DNA of 64,000 nt from Roseburia intestinalis L1-82. Its GTDB lineage: Bacteria; Bacillota; Clostridia; Lachnospirales; Lachnospiraceae. The position numbers and the translations under genes are program-made. The stretch spans positions 453,001 through 517,000 of the forward strand of contig NZ_LR027880.1 in the NCBI RefSeq assembly GCF_900537995.1, in the 5' to 3' direction. Positions 51,407 through 59,236 of this stretch are shown one piece after another. How positions within the stretch are numbered: the first letter of the stretch is position 1; each line of letters opens with the position of its first letter. A model generated the notes under the pieces. That model had not been told where the DNA came from, did no database searches, and saw only the letters and a program-made list of their open reading frames with translations.

Positions 51407-53234
51407 CAACAGAAAGAAAAAAACACAGACACAGACACCGGGGGAAGAGAGGCTTAAGAGTTTCCTTGACATGATCGCGCCGTCCGTCATCCAGTTTTAC
51501 ACGGATCATTATATCTGCGGGAATACGTTCCGCAGTGTCTGGGCACTCAGGGAATATCCGACTGCAACGGATGAGCAGGCAATCCTGCGCCACCTTGGGG
51601 AAAAGGACGGTGTGACACTGCGTATCTATACCAGACAGGTCACACCGGCAGAGGAGAAAAAAATTATCAGCAATGCGGCAAACAAGAACCGCATGAAACA
51701 GGGGAATACAGAAAATTTACAGGAGACAGTCACGGCAGCGAGCAACCTGCAGGATGTGACCAACATCATTGCGACCATGCACCGCAACAGGGAGCCGTTA
51801 CTGCATACGGCTGTGTATCTGGAGTTATCCGCAGCGGACATGGATAAGTTAAAGCTGCTGCAGACCGAAGTGTTGACAGAACTCATCCGTTCCAAACTGA
51901 ACGTGGATAAGCTGCTGTTGCGCCAGAAGCAGGGGTTCTTATGTGTGCATCCGGCTGGCAGGAATGTCTTTCTGGAGCAGTTTGAACGTGCGCTTCCGGC
52001 TTCGAGTGTGGCGAACCTGTTTCCTTTTAACTACTCCGGCAAGACCGATAAGAACGGATTTTATATCGGGAGGGATAAGTTTGGAAGCAATGTCATTGTA
52101 GATTTCAACCAAAGGGCGGATGACAAGACGAATGCCAATATCCTCATCCTTGGAAACTCCGGGCAGGGAAAATCCTACCTGTTAAAACTGATACAGACCA
52201 TCCTGCGTGAGTCCGGGATGAAAGTCATCTGCCTGGACCCGGAGCATGAATATGTTGACCTGACCGGAAATCTGGGAGGCTGTTTTGTGGATCTGATGAG
52301 CGGGGAGTATATCATCAATGTGTTAGAACCCAAAACATGGGATGAAAACGGCAGCCCGGAGGATACGGAGGCACCCTATGCGTTCCGCTGTTCCTCAAAA
52401 TTAAGCCAGCATATCTCCTTCTTAAAAGACTTTTTCCGAAGCTATAAGAATTTTACGGACAGCCAGCTTGACACGATAGAAATCATGTTGGCGAAACTTT
52501 ATGAGAAGTGGAACATAGGGGATGATACGGACTTTGGCAGGCTTACGCCAAAGGATTACCCGATCCTGTCTGACCTTTACGATCTGATGGAAGAGGAATA
52601 TAAGCATTACGATGCGAAGAAGAAACAACTGTATACCGCAGAGCTTCTGCAGGAAATCTGTCTTGGACTTCACTCCATGTGTAAGGGAGCGGAGTCCAAA
52701 TTTTTTAACGGACATACGAATATCACAGACAGCAGTTTTCTGACTTTCGGTGTCAAGGGACTGCTTCAGGCGAGCAAAAATGTGAAGGATGCCATGCTGT
52801 TTAATGTGCTTTCCTACATGTCCAATGAACTTCTGACCAACGGGCATACGGCAGCCTGCATCGATGAGTTTTATCTGTTCCTTACCAACCTGACCGCCGT
52901 GGAATATATCCGAAACTTTATGAAACGTGTGCGAAAAAAGGACAGTGCCGTCATCCTTGCCAGCCAGAATCTGGAGGACTTCAATATCGATGGAATCCGG
53001 GAGTATACGAAACCGCTGTTTTCCATCCCAACCCATGTATTTCTGTTCAATGCGGGAAACATCGATTCCAGATTTTATATCGACACCCTGCAGCTTGAGC
53101 AGAGCGAATACAACCTGATCCGCTATCCGCAGAGGGGCGTGTGCCTCTATAAATGCGGCAATGAACGTTACAACCTTATGGTACATGCACCGGAGTACAA
53201 GGAGAAACTGTTCGGAAGTGCCGGAGGACGATAA
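51399..53234 (+). CDS. VirB4-like conjugation ATPase of the second element
   Basis: 611 residues. Walker A LGNSGQGKSYLLKLI near residue 252 and Walker B CIDEFYLFL near 490. The N-terminal 230 residues are the usual lead domain with a conserved fold of the TraC/VirB4 group (DRDKFGSNVIVDFN-like region before the P-loop). It is shorter than the ICE1 homologue (777 residues), in line with the separate 190-residue gene before it. Powers the mating channel. Confidence 0.88.
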   Translation: MNNNRKKKTQTQTPGEERLKSFLDMIAPSVIQFYTDHYICGNTFRSVWALREYPTATDEQAILRHLGEKDGVTLRIYTRQVTPAEEKKIISNAANKNRMKQGNTENLQETVTAASNLQDVTNIIATMHRNREPLLHTAVYLELSAADMDKLKLLQTEVLTELIRSKLNVDKLLLRQKQGFLCVHPAGRNVFLEQFERALPASSVANLFPFNYSGKTDKNGFYIGRDKFGSNVIVDFNQRADDKTNANILILGNSGQGKSYLLKLIQTILRESGMKVICLDPEHEYVDLTGNLGGCFVDLMSGEYIINVLEPKTWDENGSPEDTEAPYAFRCSSKLSQHISFLKDFFRSYKNFTDSQLDTIEIMLAKLYEKWNIGDDTDFGRLTPKDYPILSDLYDLMEEEYKHYDAKKKQLYTAELLQEICLGLHSMCKGAESKFFNGHTNITDSSFLTFGVKGLLQASKNVKDAMLFNVLSYMSNELLTNGHTAACIDEFYLFLTNLTAVEYIRNFMKRVRKKDSAVILASQNLEDFNIDGIREYTKPLFSIPTHVFLFNAGNIDSRFYIDTLQLEQSEYNLIRYPQRGVCLYKCGNERYNLMVHAPEYKEKLFGSAGGR

Positions 53235-53266
53235 AGCAGGGAAAAAGGAAGGAGGGATGCCAAACT

Positions 53267-54286
53267 ATGGACATGAGGGAGCAGAAATTCGGCATTGAGA
53301 TCGAGATGACAGGCATTACCAGACAGCGTGCTGCGGAGGTCATGGCAGCCTATTTTTCCTCTACGTTCAGCTATGACGGCGGAAGCTATGAAGAGTACAG
53401 TGTCAGGGATGCGGCAGGCCGCAGATGGAAAGTCATGTATGACTCCAGCATTGAGGCGCAGAAAAAAGGCGGCGGTTATGCGGGGAGTGAGTACAAGGTA
53501 GAATTTGTTTCCCCTATCTGTGAATACGCGGATATCCCTGTCATACAGGAACTCATCCGGCAGCTCCGGCATGCAGGTGCAGTGGCAGGAAAGAATACAG
53601 GCATCCATGTGCATATCAACGCGGCACCCCATGATGCAAGGACACTGCGGAACATCACCAACATCATGTACAGCAAGGAAGATTTGATCTATAAGGCACT
53701 TCAGGTAGATGTAGAGAGGGAGCATCGTTACTGCCAGAAGGTGGAAGAGGACTTTTTGCAGGAACTGAACCGGAAGAAACCAAAGAGTCTGGAGGAAGTG
53801 AGCAGGATCTGGTACAAGGGGGTTGATGGAAGGCACAGGCATTACCATGAAAGCCGTTACCACTGTCTGAATCTGCACAGCGTGTTCCAGAAGGGAACGA
53901 TTGAGTTTCGTCTGTTTAACTCCACTACCCATGCAGGAAAAATAAAGGCATATATCCAGCTCTGCCTTGCCATTTCTGCGCAGGCATTGAACCAGAAATG
54001 TGCCAGCCGGATCAAGACTGCCAGCACCAACGAAAAATATACATTCCGTACCTGGCTGTTAAGGCTGGGAATGATCGGGGATGAATTTAAGACGGCGCGG
54101 AAGTTTCTTCTGGAAAATCTGGAGGGCGGCATTGCATGGAAGGACCCGGAACAGGCTGTGAGACAGAAGGAAAGACTGCGTGCGATGAAAGAAAAGAAAG
54201 AACTGGAAATCGGACATGCACAGCAGGCAGACAGCATGGAAGAAGAGGTGCCGGAGGATGCACAGGGAATGAACATGACCATGTAA
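53267..54286 (+). CDS. Amidoligase (glutamine synthetase-like fold) with a GMNMTM tail
   Basis: 339 residues. Amidoligase motifs in order: KFGIEIEMTG (residues 7-16), YKVEFVSP, NTGIHVHINA, YHCLNLHSVF and GTIEFRLFN. Enzymes of this group join a carboxylate to an amine using ATP. The long C-terminal extension is charged and ends EDAQGMNMTM. The following genes encode a gamma-glutamylcyclotransferase and an NlpC/P60 enzyme, a gene set known from comparative work on amidoligases. It probably makes and trims a gamma-linked peptide or wall modification. Confidence 0.85.
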   Translation: MDMREQKFGIEIEMTGITRQRAAEVMAAYFSSTFSYDGGSYEEYSVRDAAGRRWKVMYDSSIEAQKKGGGYAGSEYKVEFVSPICEYADIPVIQELIRQLRHAGAVAGKNTGIHVHINAAPHDARTLRNITNIMYSKEDLIYKALQVDVEREHRYCQKVEEDFLQELNRKKPKSLEEVSRIWYKGVDGRHRHYHESRYHCLNLHSVFQKGTIEFRLFNSTTHAGKIKAYIQLCLAISAQALNQKCASRIKTASTNEKYTFRTWLLRLGMIGDEFKTARKFLLENLEGGIAWKDPEQAVRQKERLRAMKEKKELEIGHAQQADSMEEEVPEDAQGMNMTM

Positions 54287-54316
54287 AAACAAAACGCAGA
54301 GAAAGGAAACAAGAAT

Positions 54317-54826
54317 ATGAACATGACAGGAAGAAGATATATTGCATATGGCTCGAACTTAAACCGGGGGCAGATGGCACTGCGCTGCCCCGATGCAAAG
54401 GTGGTAGGAACCGGGGAAATCAAGGACTATGAGCTGTTGTTCCGTGGAAACAGGAACGGGGCGGTAGCCACGGTGGAGCCGAAAAAAGGGGAGAGTGTGC
54501 CGGTGTTAATCTGGGAGATCAGTCCGAGAGATGAGTTTAACCTGGACCGTTATGAGGGATATCCGAGACTGTATGGAAAAGAAATGCTGGAAGTGGAGAT
54601 GGATGGAAAACGGGAGAAAATGATGGCATATACCATGACGGATGGGTATGCCATGGGAGTCCCTTCGGAACACTACCTTGCTACTATCCGCACCGGATAT
54701 CAGGAGGCAGGATTTGATGAGGATGTTCTGATGGCAGGTGTTGAAAAGAGCAGGGAGCGCATGAAACAGGAGATGGAAGCAGAGAGAATGGAGGAAGCAT
54801 CATGGAGCCAGCAACTGCCGCTCTGA
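54317..54826 (+). CDS. Gamma-glutamylcyclotransferase-like protein (AIG2/GGCT)
   Basis: 169 residues. The substrate loop YIAYGSNLNRGQM and the catalytic glutamate region LDRYEGYPRLY are typical of the family. These enzymes split gamma-glutamyl amides with formation of 5-oxoproline. Its place after the amidoligase suggests it removes or edits the bond formed by that enzyme. Overlaps the next gene by 25 bases. Confidence 0.82.
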   Translation: MNMTGRRYIAYGSNLNRGQMALRCPDAKVVGTGEIKDYELLFRGNRNGAVATVEPKKGESVPVLIWEISPRDEFNLDRYEGYPRLYGKEMLEVEMDGKREKMMAYTMTDGYAMGVPSEHYLATIRTGYQEAGFDEDVLMAGVEKSRERMKQEMEAERMEEASWSQQLPL

Positions 54827-55887
54827 TCGCAAGGGCAGCCATAGCAGCCGGAACCAATAAAAAAGTGTGGACAGGGATTGCCTCTGTACTGGCAGCCCTG
54901 TGCCTTCCGGTCATCCTTGCCGTCATGTGCTACATCAGCATTGCTTCCGGTGGAACAGAACATAACCGGGCGGCAGTGCATCTGGCATTCGATGGAGGGG
55001 AAGCACCGGATGGAATGCCTGCGGATTATCAGGCTTATGTCCGCCAGATGCAGGAAAGTTTTGCGGAGCTGGATGCCATATTAGATGACATTGATGGCAT
55101 GACAGAAGGGGAACTGTGCGACAGGTATCTGGTCAAATCCGTTTTTTATTCTCTGTATTTCGGCGCAGACCGGGTACGGCTTGAGACGGATGATTATAAA
55201 AAATTTGCAGACTGTTTTGTGGATTATGAGGAACGGACACAAAACGCAGAGCAGGAGGACGGGACAGTCACGCTGGAAAAATATACCGTGGCAGTTGCCA
55301 TTGGGGATAAGACAAAAATCTTCCAAAAACTTGCATCCGACTATGGAGTTACCGCAACTTATGAACAACAGTCCAATGCAGTCAATGTGTGGTATGTGGC
55401 AAAGTATGACACAGCGGCCCCTACAGAGGGGGATGAATTTTCCGACTGGAGCGGCTGGAACGGGGCAGGGGATATCCCTGTGTATGATCTGCCGGCCAAT
55501 GGGAATGGAAGTGATATCGTACAGCTTGCATTATCGAGACTGGGGCATCCGTACTCGCAGGCACTCCGCGGAACCGGGAATTATGTCGACTGCAGTTACC
55601 TGACACTGTGGTGCTACAGACAGATAGGAATCTCCCTGCCGGGAACGGCGGCAGAGCAGGGAAGATATATGGTGGAGCATAACCTGACGGTTGCAAAGGA
55701 ATCACTGCAGCCGGGGGACCTTGTGTTCTGGAGCCACAAACCAAACGGAAGATACATGAACATCACGCATGTGGGAATCTATGCCGGGGATGGCATGGTC
55801 GTGGATGCGTCCTATTCCAAAGGGAAGGTGGTGTACCGTCCCCTGTTTGACAACGATAAGCAGGTACTGTATGGCAGACCGCAGTAA
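54802..55887 (+). CDS. Membrane-anchored NlpC/P60 peptidase
   Basis: 361 residues. A short N-terminal part, one membrane segment (about residues 30-52), a middle domain of about 150 residues, and a C-terminal NlpC/P60 domain with Cys in YVDCSYLTLW, His in ITHVGIYAG and a third polar residue in VVDASYSKG. It cuts peptidoglycan stem peptides and probably opens the wall for the channel, like the hydrolase at 15204 in ICE1. The link with the amidoligase may allow element-specific wall editing. Confidence 0.85.
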   Translation: MEPATAALIARAAIAAGTNKKVWTGIASVLAALCLPVILAVMCYISIASGGTEHNRAAVHLAFDGGEAPDGMPADYQAYVRQMQESFAELDAILDDIDGMTEGELCDRYLVKSVFYSLYFGADRVRLETDDYKKFADCFVDYEERTQNAEQEDGTVTLEKYTVAVAIGDKTKIFQKLASDYGVTATYEQQSNAVNVWYVAKYDTAAPTEGDEFSDWSGWNGAGDIPVYDLPANGNGSDIVQLALSRLGHPYSQALRGTGNYVDCSYLTLWCYRQIGISLPGTAAEQGRYMVEHNLTVAKESLQPGDLVFWSHKPNGRYMNITHVGIYAGDGMVVDASYSKGKVVYRPLFDNDKQVLYGRPQ

Positions 55888-55947
55888 ATTTTTTGATGCC
55901 GCAGGCATCTGTTTTCCGCCAGAAAATAGAAATGAAGGAGGAGCGAT

Positions 55948-56301
55948 ATGGCAGAAAAAGAAATAAAAATCACATTTGCCGGGGAGAAACTGGAGGCATT
56001 AAGTTTCTTTCTGGCAGAGCAGGGAGGAAAAACCGTGGAGGAGCTGTTGAAGAGCCATCTCGATAAATCTTATGAGAAAAATGTTCCTGCACAGGTCAGA
56101 AAATTTGTGGAGAGCAGGATGGAAACTCTACAGGAGACAGCAAATCAGGAGCAGGAATCCCAGAGAACGGGAGGCACAAGACAGCAGAGAGCATCCGGCA
56201 GGCGGAGCAGGGAGACACAGAATCAGGAAGAGCAGCCGAGAGAGCCGGTGCTGGAAACTGTGGAAGAGACAGCAGAAAATACGATGAGCATGGGAATGTG
56301 A
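55948..56301 (+). CDS. DUF6103-like protein with an MSMGM tail
   Basis: 117 residues behind GAAGGAGG. The first 60 residues (LEALSFFLAEQGGKTVEELL, then YEKNVPAQVRKFVESR) match the protein at 57464, so the two are paralogues. The second half is Gln/Glu/Arg-rich and ends ENTMSMGM, the shared tail. Function unknown. Confidence 0.7.
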   Translation: MAEKEIKITFAGEKLEALSFFLAEQGGKTVEELLKSHLDKSYEKNVPAQVRKFVESRMETLQETANQEQESQRTGGTRQQRASGRRSRETQNQEEQPREPVLETVEETAENTMSMGM

Positions 56302-56310
56302 GGCGGATAA

Positions 56311-56979
56311 GTGAACGGATATGAAGAGAAAATAAAAGACCGTCTGTTTCTGGAAGTGTGCAATGCGGCAGGCAGAGAGGAATGGGACGGACTGGCGCAT
56401 CAGCAGAAGGAAAACCTCATGCTGGTATGCCGTCTCAGCGGGTATGACGAAAAGTTTCAGAGGGACTGCGGACTTGTCACCAGAGAGCAGATGGAGCATT
56501 GGGGGATAGAAGAAGAGGTGCTTTTTCAGGATGCATGGGCAAATATGTTTGCAAAACGTCCGCCGCTCCTTATGGATTTTGAGGATGCCTACGGGCATCA
56601 CTATGACCAGAATATCCTTTCGATGGAGAAAAAACCGGAGAGAATCTGGAGGACGGATGCCGACTTTTATGTCCTTACCAACAACATGGATCATGGGGCG
56701 GTGTACATGATGGACGAGGCAACGCTGCAAAAATCAGCAGAAAAGCTGGATGGAAATCTGATCGTCCTTCCGGCATCCATCCACGATGTGTATCTTATGG
56801 TGGAGAGGGAAGGTCTGGACATGGAACGGCTGAGGAATGGGGTATATGGAGCAAACAGGGCGTTCCCGGAGGCAGACTATCTGTCCGATGAGATTTATCG
56901 ATATGACAGGGATACGCACAGGCTGTCTGTCATACCGGCGAGCGTGCAGGAAGAGCAGGCAGGAATGGTGCTTTCTTAA
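56311..56979 (+). CDS. DUF5688-like protein with an EEQAGMVLS tail
   Basis: 222 residues from a GTG. The C-terminal half (DFYVLTNNMDHGAVYMMDEA, then LIVLPASIHDVYLM) matches the DUF5688 pattern of clostridial elements. It ends EEQAGMVLS, identical to the end of the next protein although the two are otherwise unrelated. The ends and the DNA after them form a direct repeat. Function unknown. Confidence 0.7.
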   Translation: MNGYEEKIKDRLFLEVCNAAGREEWDGLAHQQKENLMLVCRLSGYDEKFQRDCGLVTREQMEHWGIEEEVLFQDAWANMFAKRPPLLMDFEDAYGHHYDQNILSMEKKPERIWRTDADFYVLTNNMDHGAVYMMDEATLQKSAEKLDGNLIVLPASIHDVYLMVEREGLDMERLRNGVYGANRAFPEADYLSDEIYRYDRDTHRLSVIPASVQEEQAGMVLS

Positions 56980-57017
56980 AGGTGTGTTTTTCTGAAAACA
57001 TTTCAACTGGGAGTTTA
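56947..57017 (+). repeat. First copy of a gene-end repeat
   Basis: About 71 bases that cover the last codons of the gene at 56311 and the following non-coding DNA up to GAGTTTA. Recurs at 57375-57446 with few changes. Confidence 0.85.
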
Positions 57018-57032
57018 TGGGAAGGAGGAACT

Positions 57033-57407
57033 ATGAGAGCAGTATTTTCCAGAAAAGAGCCGAAGATAGAGGCGAAAGAATTCTGTGTGGAAAAGGTCAT
57101 CATGCTTCCGGCTGGGGAGTATGAATCTTTTACCAATCATCTGATGCACAGGCATGATTTTATCAGGGAAAATTTGGATTTCATGTATGAAAAAGATGGG
57201 GTGCGGCACTGTCTTTTAGTAACCGGAGAGGGCATGGAGGAAGGTGTTCTGGTGGAGAGCGAAGGGTCATCTTACGCCAGATACTTTGCCTTTGTGCCAT
57301 CGGTAAGCGGCATTTTGGAACAGGAGCAGGCAGTGAAGGAAACACAGACGCTGTCCATGATAAAGGAAAGCGGACAGGAAGAGCAGGCAGGAATGGTGCT
57401 TTCTTAA
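57033..57407 (+). CDS. DUF6329-like protein with an EEQAGMVLS tail
   Basis: 124 residues from the ATG at 57033 (AAGGAGG at 57022-57028). The pattern KVIMLPAGEYESFTNHLMHR and HCLLVTGEGMEEGVLVESEG, SSYARYFAFVPS fits DUF6329 proteins. The end EEQAGMVLS and the DNA behind it are copied from, or share an origin with, those of the gene before. Function unknown. Confidence 0.7.
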   Translation: MRAVFSRKEPKIEAKEFCVEKVIMLPAGEYESFTNHLMHRHDFIRENLDFMYEKDGVRHCLLVTGEGMEEGVLVESEGSSYARYFAFVPSVSGILEQEQAVKETQTLSMIKESGQEEQAGMVLS

Positions 57408-57446
57408 GGGTGTGTTTTTCTGAAAATGATTTCAACTGAGAGTTTA
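57375..57446 (+). repeat. Second copy of the gene-end repeat
   Basis: Matches 56947-57017 through the tail codons, the stop, TGTGTTTTTCTGAAAA and the stretch up to GAGTTTA. Confidence 0.85.
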
Positions 57447-57463
57447 AATTTGGAGGTAAAGAG

Positions 57464-57718
57464 ATGAAACAGGCAGTCGTTACGATCAAATATGATGAGG
57501 AAAAGTTAAATGCTGTGAAACAGTACATGGGAAAAAAGGACGCGGATTTTGATGCGGAACTGAAGGAAGTCCTTGGAAAAATGTACGAAAAATATGTACC
57601 GCAGGCAGTCCGTGAGTACATTGAAAGCAGAGGGGATGTGCCGCCTGCAATCAAAAAGGCAAACCGCCAGCAGGGCAAAAACAGTGTGGCATCCGGCAGT
57701 GCTGCGGAGAATGAGTAG
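57464..57718 (+). CDS. DUF6103-like protein 2
   Basis: 84 residues with TTGGAGG upstream. Same core as the protein at 55948 (EKLNAVKQYMGKKDADFDAEL, then YEKYVPQAVREYIESRG) but without the methionine tail; it ends SAAENE. A tail-less paralogue beside a tailed one is useful for testing what the tail does. Confidence 0.7.
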   Translation: MKQAVVTIKYDEEKLNAVKQYMGKKDADFDAELKEVLGKMYEKYVPQAVREYIESRGDVPPAIKKANRQQGKNSVASGSAAENE

Positions 57719-57732
57719 GGAACGGAGGAAGC

Positions 57733-58095
57733 ATGGACAAGATAAAGATTCTGAAAGTAGAGTCGGGGAAACCTCCCTGTGTGAAGGAGATTGCGAATGA
57801 CTTTAAGGCAAGTCAGGCAGAGGTGGAGGGAGACATTGAGTGCGTTGGTTTTGGAGATGGATGTGTGGCAGTAATCAACGCTGAAGGAAAACTAAATGGA
57901 ATGCAGCCGAACCGCAGGAATGGTGATGACATCATCTGCGGTCCATTTTTTATCTGTGGGGATAGCCCGGACGGTGATTTCATTTCCCTGACGGAGCAGC
58001 AGATCGAGGAATATACCAGACGATTTGGAGAGATTGAGCAGTTTACAGGGCAGGAACCGGAACTGGAGCCACATATGACCATCCTCGCTTTTTAA
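57733..58095 (+). CDS. DUF3846-like protein
   Basis: 120 residues. The pattern VESGKPPCVKEIANDFKASQ, GKLNGMQPNRR and IICGPFFICGDS is typical of DUF3846 proteins found on plasmids and conjugative elements. Small alpha/beta protein; function unknown. Confidence 0.78.
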   Translation: MDKIKILKVESGKPPCVKEIANDFKASQAEVEGDIECVGFGDGCVAVINAEGKLNGMQPNRRNGDDIICGPFFICGDSPDGDFISLTEQQIEEYTRRFGEIEQFTGQEPELEPHMTILAF

Positions 58096-58450
58096 GAAAG
58101 TGACAGGACAATGGAAAGGAAACGGCACAGACACCGCCGTGTGAGCCTGCGTGTGGCAACGTGTGCCGTTATTCTGCAAAACTGGATAAAGTGACCGATT
58201 AAGCTATATTCTGCCCTGTATGAGCCGATTTGGAGAAAATAACAGAAAACCCGGAGTGCGGAGGCATCCAAGACTCCGAAAATGGGGATGAAACGGGGCT
58301 GTAAAACAGGGTCGAAAATAGTGCAGGTTAAAGGGGTTATGCCGCAAAAGAGCGGCTTAACCCGTCAGACACCCACCGGCAGAGCCGTTGGGCAGTTCTA
58401 AGCATGGCATAACTTTTTTGGAAGATTCGGAAAGGTTATGCCATTTTTAT
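58096..58450 (+). ncRNA. Candidate structured non-coding RNA
   Basis: About 350 bases without an open frame but with many stems: AACGGCACA/TGTGCCGTT (58121 and 58162), CGGAG/CTCCG (58259 and 58274), a stem of GGGTTA and GCCGC with GCGGC and TAACCC (58334-58363), CCCA-CGGC/GCCG-TGGG (58372-58392). It ends in a perfect terminator stem (58404-58413 with 58435-58444) and T run. This is the layout of an independent structured RNA. I cannot assign it to a known class, and an oriT-like function is also possible. Confidence 0.5.
58404..58449 (+). terminator. Rho-independent terminator of the candidate ncRNA
   Basis: ATGGCATAAC (58404-58413) pairs perfectly with GTTATGCCAT (58435-58444), followed by TTTTATTTTT. 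Confidence 0.8.
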
Positions 58451-58548
58451 TTTTGTTACAGTGCAATCAGGCAGTAGAGGCCGGCAGAAGTTATGCCTTT
58501 TGCAGAAACAGGAAAAAAGTCTATAGACAGAGGAAAAAGAAGGAGGAA

Positions 58549-58595
58549 ATGAGTAGTCCCATGGGGTGAGGTGCGCACCACTACCAGAATGGGAC
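58549..58595 (+). promoter_or_regulatory. Leader mini-ORF and hairpin before the second cytosine methylase
   Basis: A six-codon reading frame (ATG at 58549, stop 58567-58569) has a full AGGAGG site, while the methylase ATG at 58597 has none nearby. GTCCCAT (58556-58562) pairs with ATGGGAC (58589-58595) right in front of the methylase start, with an inner GTGCGCAC palindrome. Translation of the short frame would open this stem. Confidence 0.5.
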
Positions 58596-58596
58596 G

Positions 58597-59235
58597 ATGA
58601 AAGTATTGGAATTATTTGCAGGAACAAGGAGCATCGGGAAAGCCTTTGAACAACGGGGACATGAAGTATTCAGTGTGGAATGGTCAAAAGATTTTGAAAA
58701 CATTGATCTGTATGAGGACATCAGCAAGGTGACGGCGGAGGATATCTTAAAACTTTTTGGAAAACCGGATGTCATCTGGGCGAGTCCTGACTGCGCTACT
58801 TTTAGTATTGCAGCGATCAGCCATCACAGAAAAAAGAATCCAGAGACAGGAAGTCTTGAACCGGTCAGTGCATATGCAAAATTCTGTGACAGGGTAGACA
58901 AACATGTGCTGGAACTCATTGAGCAGCTACAGCCAAAGTATTATTTTATAGAGAATCCGAGAGGCGGCATGCGCAAGATGGAATGGATGAAGAACCTGCC
59001 AAGATATACAGTGACCTATTGCCAGTATGGAGATAACAGAATGAAACCGACTGATATCTGGACGAATCATCCGAACCCTGAATTTCTGCCGATGTGTCAT
59101 AACGGTGATTCATGCCATGTACCGGCACCGAGGGGAAGCAAGACAGGAACGCAGGGACTGAAAGGTTCGAGGGAGCGCAGTGTGATACCGCAGAAACTGT
59201 GTGAGCATATCGTAGATATTTGTGAGGAGGGATGA
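58597..59235 (+). CDS. Phage-type cytosine DNA methyltransferase-like protein
   Basis: 212 residues. AdoMet motif KVLELFAGTRSIGKAFE, a motif IV-like SPDCATFSIA with cysteine in place of the usual PCQ context, and FIENPRGGMRKMEW in the place of ENV. Short C5-methylase-like proteins of this kind are known from phages. It lacks a long target-recognition domain. It may methylate DNA or only bind it. Expression seems controlled by the leader at 58549. Confidence 0.7.
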   Translation: MKVLELFAGTRSIGKAFEQRGHEVFSVEWSKDFENIDLYEDISKVTAEDILKLFGKPDVIWASPDCATFSIAAISHHRKKNPETGSLEPVSAYAKFCDRVDKHVLELIEQLQPKYYFIENPRGGMRKMEWMKNLPRYTVTYCQYGDNRMKPTDIWTNHPNPEFLPMCHNGDSCHVPAPRGSKTGTQGLKGSRERSVIPQKLCEHIVDICEEG

Positions 59236-59236
59236 A

